Shown piece by piece: positions 9,992-23,508 of a stretch of DNA of 64,000 nucleotides. How positions within the stretch are numbered: position 1 is the stretch's first letter; each line of letters begins with the position of its first letter. A program made the position numbers and the translations under genes. The stretch comes from Brachynemurus nebulosus (Eukaryota; Arthropoda; Insecta; Neuroptera; Myrmeleontidae): contig JAPWDM010000016.1 in assembly GCA_035578155.1 (NCBI GenBank), positions 2,831,001 through 2,895,000 of the forward strand, written 5' to 3'. A model generated the notes under the pieces. It had not been told where the DNA came from. It ran no database searches and saw nothing but the letters and a program-made list of their open reading frames with translations.

Positions 9992-11977
9992 AATGTTACC
10001 ATATTAAACCATTTGGCTACAGAGGTATTGCACTCCTTAACTGTATAGAAAAAATTTTCACTCACATCCTGTTAAATAGAATTGATGTATGGGTAGAGGA
10101 ATGTGGTTTAATCCCTGAGTGTCAGGCAGGTTTTCGAAGGCATCGAAGCTGTATTGACAATATTTTTGCACTGAATTCTATTCTTCAAGTGAATATGCGT
10201 TTTCGTGGCCGAATAATATTTGGAATTTTTGTTGATTTCAAACGAGCTTTCGACTCAGTTCCACATGACAAGCTGTGGTATAAATTATTCAATCTAGGGA
10301 TTAGCGCAAAAATTGTTAGAATCTGTCGTAATCTATATCAGAATGCTAATTTACGAATCAAAGTTGGTGGCTGTTTTAGTAAAAATATACCAATTTCTGA
10401 AGGAGTTTTGCAAGGAGAACCACTTAGTCCCATACTATTTTCATTGTATATTAGTGATATTGAAGATTATTTTAGGAACAATGGTGCTAATAGTTTAAAT
10501 TTGAACAATGATAATGAAGTTTTGATGCTCCTGTATGCTGACGACTTAGTTATTTTAGGTGACACTTATGCAGATATTCAGCGAAAATTAGTTATTTTGG
10601 AAAATTATGTTACTGCAAATGGCTTAACTGTAAACACTGATAAGACCAAAATTGTTGCTTTTCATAAAGGTGGTAGAGTACCCCATTCTGGGCGATTTAC
10701 ATTTCAGAACCATCCGACTGAAGTCAGCAAAAGCTATGTTTACCTAGGTGTTACATTTAGTGGTTCAACTGTATTCTTTGAAACTGCACAATGTATGGTT
10801 GCAAAAGCTGGAGCTGCTATTGCCTCCGTTATGTCATTATTGGCGAATTCTAAATGTAATTCTTGGGAGGCAAGGCTCCAACTCTTCAATTCAATCATAA
10901 TGAATACCTTGTTATATTGCGCACCTGTATGGGCTCTACGATACACGGACCTAATAGAAAAAGTACAGGTTACCTTTTTTAAACGTTTGCTAATGCTACC
11001 AAGAAACACACCTAATTATATGGTTAGATTAGAAGCTAACCAATTAAAGATCGAATTTCAAGTACTAAAGCAGACTCTTAATTGGTGGGTTAAAATTTTG
11101 GAAATGGAGGACAACAGGTTACCCAAAAAGTGTTTTAAAAGACTAATAGATTTAAGCAGAAGTGAGGGATCAGTAGTGAAATATAACTGGGCTACACAGT
11201 TATACGGATATTTGGAAAAAACAGGGTTTTCGTTTTTGTGGCAAAATCAAAATATACAAGAAATTCGAAACAATATCCCAAATATTTTAGATACTTATGC
11301 TACTATGTTGAGAGAAGATGATAGAACTCGGCTCTGGAATTCTAGATACTGCTATATTTATAGTAATATATATGATAATAATACATACCTGCATTTGCAT
11401 ATGGGAATACATATTGCTAGAATAATAAGTCAAATGAGAATGTGTGGCACAAAGATATTAAGATTAGTAATAAATGGCGTGACATATGTCATAGACCAAG
11501 AAAATCTTTGCACGATCTGCAACATGCAACGTAAGGAGGACTTATATCATATTCTAGTAGAATGTCCTCTCTACTCATTTGCAAGATATGAAAGCTTAGC
11601 TACAACTACCACATTGAAAGGAAACTTGTTTAATATTCTAGCATTATTGTGCCCAAAAACAAAGCGAGAATGTACTAAACTATATAATTTCGTCCATACT
11701 GTTTTGTTAACACGAGCATTCATACTACATGAATAGAAATCGGATAATTATATTTATCACAAACTTAAATAAAAAACTGTTGAAAAATAAAGAAATAAAA
11801 AAAAAATTAGGATAAATAAATAAATAAATAAGTGAACAAATAAATCAACTGTAATTAAACCCTAATCAAATAAAATTTAATATTTGTTATCTGATTGTAA
11901 ACCAAACTCGTTGTCATGATTTGTAAAAAAAAATCGAAAGACAAATAAAAAATTATTATTATTATTATTATTATTAA
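9992..11977 (+). mobile_element. 5'-truncated LINE retrotransposon
   Basis: Holds the RT coding region at 10018-11736, then a 3' UTR with AAATAAA words and an (ATT)n tail at about 11950-11976. ACAATTT occurs just before (9983-9989) and just after (11979-11985), a possible target duplication. The 5' boundary is therefore approximate. Confidence 0.6.
10018..11736 (+). CDS. LINE reverse transcriptase ORF2, 5'-truncated but otherwise open
   Basis: The frame is open for about 572 codons. It begins at YRGIALLNCIEKIFTHIL, a conserved first RT block, so endonuclease and early RT are lost. Further on are IPECQAGFRRHRS, FVDFKRAFDSVPHDKL (first catalytic Asp, about residue 71), GVLQGEPLSPILFSLYISDI, and YADDLVIL (catalytic Asp pair, about residue 174). 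The C-terminal part carries a Cys-rich motif CTICNMQRKEDLYHILVECP (about residue 498) typical of several LINE clades. The enzyme would copy LINE RNA at a nicked target site. No internal stop is present, unlike the other elements nearby. The start is a truncation, not a real initiation site; the Met at 10192 is internal. Clade not assigned. Confidence 0.8.
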   Translation, partial: YRGIALLNCIEKIFTHILLNRIDVWVEECGLIPECQAGFRRHRSCIDNIFALNSILQVNMRFRGRIIFGIFVDFKRAFDSVPHDKLWYKLFNLGISAKIVRICRNLYQNANLRIKVGGCFSKNIPISEGVLQGEPLSPILFSLYISDIEDYFRNNGANSLNLNNDNEVLMLLYADDLVILGDTYADIQRKLVILENYVTANGLTVNTDKTKIVAFHKGGRVPHSGRFTFQNHPTEVSKSYVYLGVTFSGSTVFFETAQCMVAKAGAAIASVMSLLANSKCNSWEARLQLFNSIIMNTLLYCAPVWALRYTDLIEKVQVTFFKRLLMLPRNTPNYMVRLEANQLKIEFQVLKQTLNWWVKILEMEDNRLPKKCFKRLIDLSRSEGSVVKYNWATQLYGYLEKTGFSFLWQNQNIQEIRNNIPNILDTYATMLREDDRTRLWNSRYCYIYSNIYDNNTYLHLHMGIHIARIISQMRMCGTKILRLVINGVTYVIDQENLCTICNMQRKEDLYHILVECPLYSFARYESLATTTTLKGNLFNILALLCPKTKRECTKLYNFVHTVLLTRAFILHE

Positions 11978-13695
11978 ACAATTTGGGGCTAAGTCGTACA
12001 CTTCTGTACGGTTTAGCCCCATCCTGTACCTTGTGGGAGTTTCATAACCTAACCTCAAATTCCGTCGCCTAACTGGTCTTCACTAGTGATCAAAAGAGAG
12101 CTTAAGAAAAGTAATTTCTCATGATCTTATCGCTATTAGCTCATAAGTAAAGGTTCTCCACCCAACTCTTATTTGGCAGTGCCCCAAAATTATAAGAGAA
12201 ATAATAAAAACAAGTTTTTTCACCGTCATATTGGCATTTATACGCACAGCGGAACGAACTCAATCCTGTGATTTTCCGCGGTTAGGCGCTAGGTTGCGAC
12301 AACGATTGGACTTGTCTAGTTTGAAATCTAGACACGAAAAATGAGTGTACGGTTTAGCCTCGCTGTACGGTATAGCCCCGCTCTCCCCTAAATTTCAATT
12401 TTATACCGATAGCAGTTAGCAGGAAAAAAGCCAACACAATTCGTACGAAAGCATTCCTACCCATGCTTATCCGCCAATTGCCTTTGTGTTTTATTTTTAA
12501 GTATTAAAAAAGGACCGTAAATAGTAGACTAGAAGGCCTTTATGAAGTTATTTTTCCTTTCCAAAAAAATCCAAAATTTCTATTTTATAAATAATAAAAA
12601 TTCAAAATTCCTAATTTATAAATAAACAGTGACTTTAATAACATTTTCAATTTACTTAATATGTATGAATTTTATTTGTTAAAAAATTGTATTCACTTTT
12701 TTTTAAATTTTTTAAAATTACTATTCGCCTACTTGTAGTATTTAGAATAAAAGTAATGTATTTAAAACACATTTAACAATAGCATTCAATTCCGATGTAA
12801 AAATGGAAGAAGTGGGGGGAAAAGTAATGTGGACTCCCTAAAAGGTACTAGCTGGATACTAACTGAATACACGTACAAAATTTCAGCCCTCTAGATTTCC
12901 TTAGAGAGTCTCTAGACGTGTTAGAAAACAAGCAAAAAAATTAAGGAAATATTGGCGTCAAAATCGTGGGGGTAAGGGTTAAAAGTTGAAACCCCCAAAA
13001 AATAGTGTCTGGCTATTAGCTTAACCTGTACACAAAATTTCAGCCCTCTACGTTTATTTGGGGAGATTTTGACCCGAACGAAACTGTTAAAAAACAAGAA
13101 AAATCATGTTTTATTAGGTATAAAAATGGTGGGGGTAGGGGTTAAACGTCGAGACCCCCAAAAGGCACCCCCTTGATACTAACTCAATCCGAATACAAAA
13201 TTTCAGCCCTCTAGGTTTATTTGGGTGACCTGTGCGAGTGGTACAAACTTCGAAAACGTCGAAAATGCATGAAATTGTAGCTTAAAAATGAGGGGGGTGG
13301 GGGTAAAATATTAAAACCTCCAAAAAGCACAACCTAGGTACGAACTTTATCAACACACCAAATTCCAACCCTCTACGTTAATTCTGGGGGGCTGGGGGCC
13401 TGTTAGATCCAGCGAAAATCGTTTTTCCCCCCTCTACTCCCACAAAATCATCCTAGGAAGCTGAATTTTGGATATGTTGTAGATAATTGACCGAAACATT
13501 ATTTAAAACCGGTTTGGAAAAGTTTTATTGCTTTTCCGCCCCCCACCACCCACTTAAAGGTCGGGTCAGAAAAAAAATTTGCCAAAAATTTGACCGCACT
13601 TTGATAGTATGAGGTGCCTCGAAAATGAGCCCCATTTACCAAATTTCATCTCTTAACTTCCATAGGGGGCCCCTACACAAATTAAAAGGTGGCGG

Positions 13696-13697
<2 letters not shown>

Positions 13698-13787
<90 letters not shown>
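13698..13787. repeat. (TA)n inside family A
   Basis: Lies between GGCGGGAA and TCAGACATTTTTTTTC, the same position as the (TA)n at 18591-18641. Confidence 0.95.
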
Positions 13788-13791
<4 letters not shown>

Positions 13792-14029
13792 CATTTTTTT
13801 TCTACATATTCGTGTTCTACGGGTCCGAAAACGGATAGCGCCCCTACTCTCGCCTCTCGCAGCTCTTATCGTATAGACTGTATAAGTCTAATTTTTCGGA
13901 GAAAATTCGACTAAAAAGAGAAAAACAATAACAAATTTGTTAAATTATTATTTATTGTAGCTATATTGTTATATAATCTGTTGACGCAATCCATTCATGT
14001 ATCATATGAAAATATGGAATAAAGTTTAT

Positions 14030-15434
<1,405 letters not shown>

Positions 15435-15589
15435 CGGTGACGCGATATAGGGGTGACGCGACTGTTAATTTCGAAAAAAATTCCTGCGGTCTTACAAGGA
15501 AAGGTTTTGAACTTTGAACTAATAATTTAAAAACTTAATAAAATCTAATAATTTAAAAAATTAAACAATTTTAAATGGATTTTAGGTAT

Positions 15590-16572
15590 TTTATGTGAAG
15601 TCAAGTTTTTCGGGACCTAAAAGGCTAAAAATTAATTAACCAATCGATTTTAAAAATTTTTTCAGTTAGTAAGTTAAAGTACTTGAATTAATTAATTAAA
15701 TGATGTCCGCAAGAAGCTTACGGACTGCCATAAATTATATGAGATCCCTAGAACCCTTTTCTTACTGTTAGAGTACTAGAGTTGTATGAGTTTCGCCAGG
15801 GTTTACTGATCCCATAATTGTAAAAAATAAACTAAACGACCAATTTTAAAAATTTTTTCACTGTTACAGAGCTAAACTATTTTAGATAGATATAGAATAC
15901 ATTATGTAAGGTCCGCCAGGATCCACAGGACCCAAAAGTGTCAAAAATAAACTAACTGACCGATTTTGAAAATTTTTTCACTGTTACAGAGCTAAACTAT
16001 TTTAGATAAATATCGATTACGTTATGTAAGGTCCGCCAGGGTCCATAAGACCCAAAAGTGTCAAAAATAAACTAACTGACCAATTTTGAAAATTTTTTCA
16101 CTGTTACAGAGCTAAACTATTTTAGATAAATATAGATTCCGTTATGTAAGGTGTGCCAGGGTCCATAGGATCCAGAAGTGTCAAAATAAACTAACCGACC
16201 GATTTTGAAAATTTTTTCACTGTTAGGGAGCTAAGCTATTTTAGATAGATATAGATTACATTATGTAAGGTCCGCCAGGGTCCATAGGACCCAAAAGTGT
16301 CAAAAATAAACTAACTGACCGATTTTGAAAATTTTTTCACTGTTACAGAGCTAAACTATTTTAGATAAATATAGATTACGTTATGTAAGGTCCGACAGTG
16401 TTAGTGGGATCTAAAAGTGTCAAAAATAAAATAACTGCCCGATTTTGATTTTTTTACTATTACCGAGGTAAACTATTTTAGATAGGTACAGGTTGTGTTA
16501 TCTGAGATCCACAACTGTCCTGCGGATGCAAATGCGGCGTAGAATGCTACACAACGGGTTTTGAATAAATAA

Positions 16573-16630
<58 letters not shown>

Positions 16631-16960
16631 CATAAAGTCCGCCTAGAATATACGGTCGAGCTGATTTTTTAATGAGGTCCACCGGGATCTTGCAGATCCG
16701 AAAACGCCAGTAATAAGCTACCGAACCGATTCTAAAAAATTTCTCACTGCTGGAGAACTAAATTATTTTAGATGGAACAAATATGCTGCACAAAATCCGT
16801 TCGGGTTCTTGGGTCCCCAAAAATACCAAAACTAATTACCCAGCCGATTTTAAAAATTCTTTTACTCTTAGAAAGCTAAACTATTTTAAAAAAGGTACAG
16901 GTCTTAGATGAGATCCGCCAGTGCCCAATATTTGGAAATTCGTTATGTTATGCAGATGCT
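15590..16960 (+). repeat. 120-bp minisatellite, about ten diverged copies
   Basis: The unit includes CGATTTTGAAAATTTTTTCA, GAGCTAAACTATTTTAGAT and AAGGTCCGCCAGGGTCC. Well-kept copies recur near 15960, 16081, 16200, 16320 and 16441. The outer ones are more diverged, and a (TA)n (16577-16628) interrupts the array. The same unit flanks the Harbinger stack at 48241-48448 and 62698-62890. Confidence 0.85.
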
Positions 16961-17077
16961 GCGACAGCGGTATTTTATCAAATAATAAGGATAAGGAAAT
17001 TTGTTCTAGTTTAGATGGAATGAAAAAAAAAATTATAAAAGTTTTAATATCTTTAATTTAAAATAGTTTACAATAAT

Positions 17078-18588
17078 AAAAAAACGCCGTGAGCAGCGGG
17101 GCCCCATCACGGTAGTCGAATTTTCCCCTTCATCTTCGGTATTGAATGTCTACAAGCGAAATGTGATTGAAAGTCTACAACCGAATTGTCATTTTGTTGG
17201 TTTCAAAACTGGTGATGAGTGTTCGGCTGATCGAGGCTTTAAAAAAAGGTTTTAAGTATTTAAGGGCTGTATCTCGGTAAATTTCAATTTTGTGCCGAAA
17301 ACAGGTAGCAGAAAAAAAGCCAACACAATTCGTACGAGGACATTCCTGCCCATGTTTATCCGCTAATTGCCTTTATGTTTTAGTTTTAAAAATTAAAATA
17401 AAAAAGGACCTTAAATAGTAAACTGGAAGGCCTTTATAAAGATATTTTTTCTTTCCAAAAAAATCCAAAATTTCTATTTTATAAATACTAAAAATCCAAA
17501 ATTCCTAATTTATAAATAAACATTGACTTTAATAACATTTTTAAATTACTTAATATGTATGTATTTCATTTGTCATAAAAGTAAGTTCATTTTTTTTTAA
17601 ATTTTTTAAAATTACTATTCGCCTACTTGTATTTAGAATAAACATAATGCTTTTAAAACACATTTAACAATAGCATTCAATTCCGATGTAAAAATGGGAG
17701 AAGTGGGGGGAAAAGTGATGCGGACTCCCTACAAGGTATTAGCTGGATACTAACTGAATACACGTACAAAATTTCAGCCCTCTAGGTTTCCTTATGGAGT
17801 CTCTAGACGTGTTAGAAAACAAGCAAAAAAATTAAGGAAATATTGGCGTAAAAATCGTGGGGGTAAGGGTTAAAAGTTGAAACCTCCAAAAAACAGTGTC
17901 TGGCTATTAGCTTAACCTGTACACCAAATTTCAGCCCTCTAGGTTTATTTGGGGAGATTTTGACCCGAACGAAACTGTTAAAAAACAAGAAAAATCATGT
18001 TCTTTTGGGTATAAAAATGGTGGGGGTAGGGGTTAAAAGTCGAGACCCCCAAAAGGCACCCCCTTGATACTAACTCAATCCGAATACAAAATTTCAGCCC
18101 TCTAGGTTTATTCGGGTGACCTGTGCGAGTGGTACAAACTTCGAAAACGTCGAAAATGCATGAAATTGTAGCTTAAAAATGAGGGGGGTGGGGGTAAAAT
18201 ATTAAAACCTCCAAAAAGCACAACCTAGGTACGAACTTTATCAACACACCAAATTTCAACCCTCTACGTTAATTCTGGGGGGCTGGGGGCCTGTTAGATC
18301 CAGCGAAAATCGTTTTTCCCCCCTCTACTCCCACCATATTATCCTAGGAAGCTGCATTTTGGATATGTTGTAGATAATTGACCGAAACATTATTTAAAAC
18401 CGGTTTGGAAAAGTTTTATTGCTTTTCCGCCCCCCCACCACCCCCTTAAAGGTCGGGTCAGAAAAAAAATTTGCCCAAAATTTGACCCCACTTTGATAGT
18501 ATGAGGTGCCTCGAAAATGAGCCCCATTTACCAAATTTCATCTCTTAACTTCCATAGGGGGGCCCTACACAAATTAAAAGGTGGCGGG

Positions 18589-18645
<57 letters not shown>

Positions 18646-18768
18646 CATTTTTTTTTTCTACATATTCGTGTTCTACGGGTCCGAAAACGGATAGCGCCCC
18701 TACTCTCGCCTCTCGCAGCTCTTATCGTATAGACTGTATAAGTCTAATTTTTCGGAGAAAATTCGACT
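17078..18768 (+). repeat. Dispersed repeat family A, uninterrupted copy
   Basis: Same limits as the copy at 9241-13913: start AAAAAAACGCCGTGAGCAGC, end AAAATTCGACTA. Its (TA)n is at 18591-18641. It lacks the nested element and shows the empty TA site (about 17278-17279). The pogo-type pseudogene ends about 20 bp downstream. Confidence 0.8.
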
Positions 18769-18788
18769 AATAAGGCGTATATAGTATT

Positions 18789-20338
18789 CTATGGCTTATA
18801 ATCCTCACAATAATGATACTGTTCAAAAAAATGTTTTAAACAAAGAAATTTTTGACACCAACCACATCTTACAACAGTTGGTTCTCCACAAATATGACAT
18901 TTCGGTTGAGTATCTACATCCGTTTAAAAAAAAAAAATATATTAGACGGGATTAACGAAGTAATCTGGTCTTTGTTCTATGTATCCGCTCTTATACCAGG
19001 CGTATTTAAATGTATCTCTAAAGCGGGGTGATGAGAACTGATTATGTGCTAGGGATTGTATTTTTATGATATTATTCCTAGAATGTAGGTCAATATCACT
19101 GTCTGATATGATAATTAAGTCAGACAATGTTCGAACGAAATTCTTCCAAAACCGGAAGCCATATACATCTAATGGTTGTAAAAGCGCTGTTGTTTTTGGC
19201 GGTATGCTTAATATTTTTACTTTTTTATCTTCAGCAATGATATTTTTCACGACAGCTGGGCACTGACCACTCCACGAGTCAAGTAATAATAAAGACTTTT
19301 TATCGGTTTGTGGTAAATATATATTTTGAAACCACTCTTTAAAATGGTTTGTTGTTAACTTTCCTGATTTAGGTGTGGAAACATATACATTCTTTGCTTT
19401 AAATAATAACTGCTGAACTCTAGGACCCAGTTGCCCGGTACGTTCTTTTAAAACTAAAAATAAGGGAGAAAGTAACTGACCCTCGGCTGAAATTGTTGGC
19501 TGTATAGTATAACTGTGTGTTGTTGCTGACAGCGATTGAATAACTTTTTCGACTTTTTTAGCACCCCTTTCCGTTAATGTTCGACCTGAATGTAATTCTA
19601 AATTAAAACCATTCTGATCGGAATTAAAAACGTTTTGCAATTTATAAATTTCAAGATTGGGTTTCACTTCCTTAATAAAGGATTCACATATTTCACTTAA
19701 ATTGTAAGATTCTTGGCTTGATTTAGTAATGAATTTTGTAATTTTTCGTGATACTATTACAAAATACTTCTTAAATGTAAGTAGCCATGATTTCGACGCC
19801 TTAAATTGAAAAAAATCAATTGTATTCCTGGCGTCTAGTGCCCATCGTCGAAGATCCATGTCATGAATTATCGCTCCTCTATCTACTGCATCTTTAAAAT
19901 TATTTAAAACATACCGATTAATGAAAATTACTTTGTCTCTCTTACTTCCGCCTTCTTCAACTTGCTTTTCCCACCGATATAACTGCTTCAAATGTTTCAC
20001 TCTTCTGAAATTTTTTTGTACTGTTTCAAAAGATTTTCTTTTTTTGCACCGCTTTTCCAGAATTTAACAGCTTCATCCGATTCCTCATCATAATCACGAA
20101 AGAAATTTTCATTCTGTTCCAGGGTATTTTGGTTAAAATCAGAATTAAATGCTAACATTAAATCATGTTCAATAATAAACGATGTATCTTCAGTTGATTG
20201 AATAATTATGTCCTTAAGTATATCATGTAATTCAATCTCCCGGTATGTTATCGGGTATGACACGAAATTTGTTATTTGAAATGTTGTCATTAACATATGA
20301 ATGGCATTAGCTAAATTAATATTTACCATACTGAACAC
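18789..20338 (-). pseudogene. pogo/Tigger-type (DDE_1) transposase, copy 1, broken
   Basis: The frame reads MVNINLANAIHMLMTTFQ from 20329, then continues through a DDE domain: FNSDQNGFNLELHSGRTL (first Asp), LLLDSWSGQC (second Asp), IPPKTTALLQPLDVYGF (third Asp). This spacing and the 'PPxTTxLLQPxD' signature are those of pogo/jerky/CENP-B-related transposases that cut and paste at TA. Breaks relative to the copy at 25164: a one-base frameshift in an A-rich run near 20045, and two in-frame TAA stops near 18957 and 18933. Past those stops a Cys/His tail (CHICGEPTVVRCGWCQKFLC) is still readable to the stop at 18789. No clear TIRs found. The N-terminal 140 residues are not a domain I recognise. 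Confidence 0.75.
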
Positions 20339-20606
20339 AATTAAATAAAAAAAAATTATAACAATAAATTTACAAATACTGAAATTTAACTAAAGCACAA
20401 AATGCAGTTCCAAACTTTTTATATAGTTTTTGTTTAAATCTAGGAATTTTTTTATCCATCCCTATCTACCGCAAAAAAAAAAATCGCACGAACTTGTTGA
20501 AAATGAAAAAATATATATAAATTATTTATTTATAAAGTTGCATAATAACCATACGTCCGATTTTTTTTAATATTTTTTTTAATCATGTGGTAAATTTCCA
20601 AATATA

Positions 20607-20782
20607 AAAATCTATATCTATATCTATATCTATATCTATATCTATATCTATATCTATATCTATATCTATATCTATATCTATATCTATATCTATATCTATA
20701 TCTATATCTATATCTATATCTATATCTATATCTATATCTATATCTATATCTATATCTATATCTATATCTATATCTATATCTA

Positions 20783-20826
<44 letters not shown>
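20607..20826. repeat. (TATATC)n then (TATC)n microsatellite
   Basis: About 30 near-perfect hexamers followed by about ten tetramers. Confidence 0.95.
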
Positions 20827-20829
<3 letters not shown>

Positions 20830-21547
20830 TTTTGTGGAAAACCGAAAAGTTTTATGCCCAAGTAGAACAAATTTCCTTGCCCTTATTATTTGACAAAAAA
20901 GAAGTATTTTAAAAAAGTTAATTTTTTCTATAACTATATAGTATATACAATAACATTTTTGCACAATTTAACAAAATCCAATTTTAATATCACTTGTAAA
21001 AAAATTTAAAGTTTTAGTCAGAAATCAACAAGTATAATTTGATATATTTTAGCCAGTTATTAATTACAAGGCAATTCACTTGCTGAAAACCTTATAGAAA
21101 TATTTTTATTTTGCTGATTGTCAGTAAAATTACGATTGGCCCCTCAAATTAGCTGTCCAGTTTTGAGATTTTAGACTTTAAATTACAGCTTTGAGCAAAA
21201 ACAGGTAAATTAGTATTTTTCATGTAGTTTTCATATATGCTATTCAAATTTTACTATACTGAAACATATTCACCCTATTTCAAAATTTACCCTCAATTTT
21301 ACCTGAACAGCCCCTCCAGTAGGTCCGACCCTGGATTTATATACATCAATAGAAAGCACTCTAAAAATAAAGTGTTTTGTTAATTTAAAGTTTTTTTCTA
21401 TCTGTCATCGTTTCCAAGTTATCAAGCAAAATCAAAATTTTACCCTAATTTTGAGGGGTGATTTCACTCCTTAAATGGCGACGGTGGCAGATAAAAAAAA
21501 TACGGGTCTGTTATTTTCGCTTGTACTACACATATACCAAGTCTATG
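20827..21547. other. Unassigned AT-rich stretch
   Basis: No gene seen. From about 21430 phrases such as 'GAGGGGTGATTTCACTCC' resemble the dispersed repeat that ends in CACCCTG at 21590. Confidence 0.4.
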
Positions 21548-21587
21548 AGTCACCCCTCAAAAGATGGTCACTTATTTCTCTGACACC

Positions 21588-21672
<85 letters not shown>
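21548..21672. repeat. CACCCTG terminus followed by (TA)n
   Basis: 'GAGTCACCCCTCAAAAGATG ... TTTCTCTGACACCCTG' runs into TA from 21591, as at 5655. Confidence 0.75.
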
Positions 21673-21675
<3 letters not shown>

Positions 21676-23428
21676 CCGCTACCGTTTAATATGTGTAAGA
21701 CCCCCCTGTGGAAGTTAAGAGCTGAAATTTGGCCGGCTCATTTCCGATGCACCTCATACTATCAAAGTGGGGTAAAACTTTGGGAAAATTTTGGATCGGC
21801 CCCAACCTTTAAGTGGGTGGTGGGGGGCAACAAAACAGTAAAACTTTTCCAAACCGGTTGGAAATAATGTTTCGGTCAATTACCTACAACATATCCAAAA
21901 CTCAGCTTCCTAGGATGATTTGGAGGGAATAGAGGGGGAAAAAAAAATTTTGGCTAGATCTAACACGCCCCCAGCCCCCCAGAATTAACGTAGAGCGTTG
22001 AAATTTGGTGTGTTGATAGAGTTCATACCTAGGTTGTGCTTTTTGGAGGTTCTAATATTTTACCCCTACCCCCCTCATTTTTAAGCTACAATTTCATGCT
22101 TTTTTTACGTTTTCGAAGTTGGTACCGCTCGCACAGGTCACCCAAATACATCTAGAGGGCTGAAATTTTGTATTCGGATTGAGTTAGTATCAAGGGGGTG
22201 CCTTTAGGGGGTCTCAGATTATAACCCTTACCCCCACCATTTTTATACCAAAAAGAACATGATTTTTCTTGTTTTTTAACAGTTTCGTTCGGGTCAAAAT
22301 CTCCCCAAATAAACCTAGAGGGCTGAAATTTTGTGTACAGGTTAAACTAATAGCCAGCCATTGATTTTTAAGAGGTTTCAACTTTTAACCCTTACCCCCA
22401 CGATTTTTACGCCAATATTTCCATAATTTTTTGGCTTTTTTTTAACACGTCTAGACTCTCTAAGGAAACCTGGAGGGCTGAAATTTTGTACGTATATCGA
22501 GTTAGTATCTAGCTAGTGTGTGTTTTAAATGCATTATTTTTATTCTAAATACAAGTAGGCGAAAAGTAAGTTTAAAAAATTTAAAAAAAATGAACATACT
22601 TTTATAACAAATGAAATACATACATATTAAGTATGGTTCATTTCAGTTAAATTTAACCATGCTTCGTCACTTTGAATTTAAATAATTTCCGTTTTCTTGG
22701 CTTTATCTCTTTTATTATTGTATTTATGTAAATTTTAAATTTGCGGTTTATTTTTAGAAAAGAATAGAAGATTGATTTGTTTCGAATATAAGAATTATTT
22801 AATTTTTTAACGAAAACTCATGATCAATTGTATCTGAAATGAGGTATAAATTAAAAATGTTTTTAAAGTTAATGTTTATTTATAAAGTAGGAATTTTGGA
22901 TTTTTTTTGATAAAATAGAAATTTTAGATTTTTTTGGATAGAAAAAAAACCTTCATAAAGGCCTTCCAGTTTATTGTCCTTTTTTAATACTTAAAAATAA
23001 AACACAAAGGCAATTGGCGGATAAGCATGGGTAGGAATGCCCTCGTACGAATTGTGTTGGCTTATTTCCTGCTAACTGCTATCGGCACCAAATTGAAATT
23101 TACTGAGCTTCAGCCCTTAAAAACTTAAAACCTTTTTTTAAAGCCCCGATCAGCCGGACACTCATCATCAGTTTTGAAACCACCAAACTGACAAATCGCT
23201 TGTAGACATTCAATACCGAAGATGAAGGGAAAAATTCGTCTTCCGTGATGGGGCTCTGCTGCTCACGGCGTTTTTTTTTAATTAAAATTAAAAAAAATTT
23301 TTTTTTAGTCGAATTTTTCAACTGAAAAAATTAGCATTGTACAGCCTATACGATTAGAGCGGGATGAGGCGAGAGTAGGGGCGCTATCCGTTTTCGGACC
23401 CGTAGAACACGGTTCTAAAGAAAAAAAG

Positions 23429-23433
<5 letters not shown>
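21673..23433 (-). repeat. Dispersed repeat family A, copy flanked by (TA)n on both sides
   Basis: Minus orientation. It starts at TTCCCGCTACC next to the TA array and runs through the body to the poly-T/ACGCCG boundary near 23270. It then continues directly into the segment that is the tail of the other copies (TCGAATTTTTC...CCGTTTTCGGACCCG) and ends at GTCTGA beside a second (TA)n array (23434-23503). Its end order is thus permuted relative to the copies at 9241 and 17078. A 211-bp MITE is inserted at 22634-22844. Confidence 0.75.
22634..22844 (+). mobile_element. 211-bp MITE with TA duplication
   Basis: Bounded by TA (22632-22633, 22845-22846). Ends TGGTTCATTTCAG and CTGAAATGAGG share an inverted TCATTTCAG. 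The family A copy at 17078 has the empty site. Two further copies are at 31052-31261 and 44629-44837. Confidence 0.75.

Positions 23434-23503
<70 letters not shown>
23434..23503. repeat. (TA)n microsatellite
   Basis: TA array between family A and the pogo-type MITE. Confidence 0.95.

Positions 23504-23508
<5 letters not shown>

Larger units (their letters stand above)
9442..12388. mobile_element. TIR element with TA duplication, itself carrying a LINE
   Basis: The left end GGGGAGAGCGGGGCTATGCC and the inverted right end GGGGAGAGCGGGGCTATACC match over about 25 bp with one difference. TA is duplicated (9440-9441, 12389-12390). Removing the element restores family A exactly ('CTCAG-TA-AATTTC', as at 17272). 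Internal copies of GGGGCTA...CCGTACA occur near 9607-9687 and 11986-12019. It has no transposase of its own; its size comes from the LINE inserted at about 9992-11977. Tc1/mariner-like by TSD only. Confidence 0.8.
9241..13913 (+). repeat. Dispersed repeat family A, copy split by a nested element
   Basis: It starts AAAAAAACGCCGTGAGCAGC and resumes at 12391 after the insertion at 9442-12388. The body has four or five imperfect subrepeats of about 120-150 bp, each with a phrase like ACAAAATTTCAGCCCTCTAG. It reaches GGCGGGAA and a (TA)n array at 13698-13787, then a 125-bp tail ending AAAATTCGACTA near 13913. The copy at 17078-18768 has the same start and end. No open frame of note. A terminal hairpin CCGTGA...TCACGG lies at about 9250-9275. 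The class of element is unknown. Confidence 0.7.
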
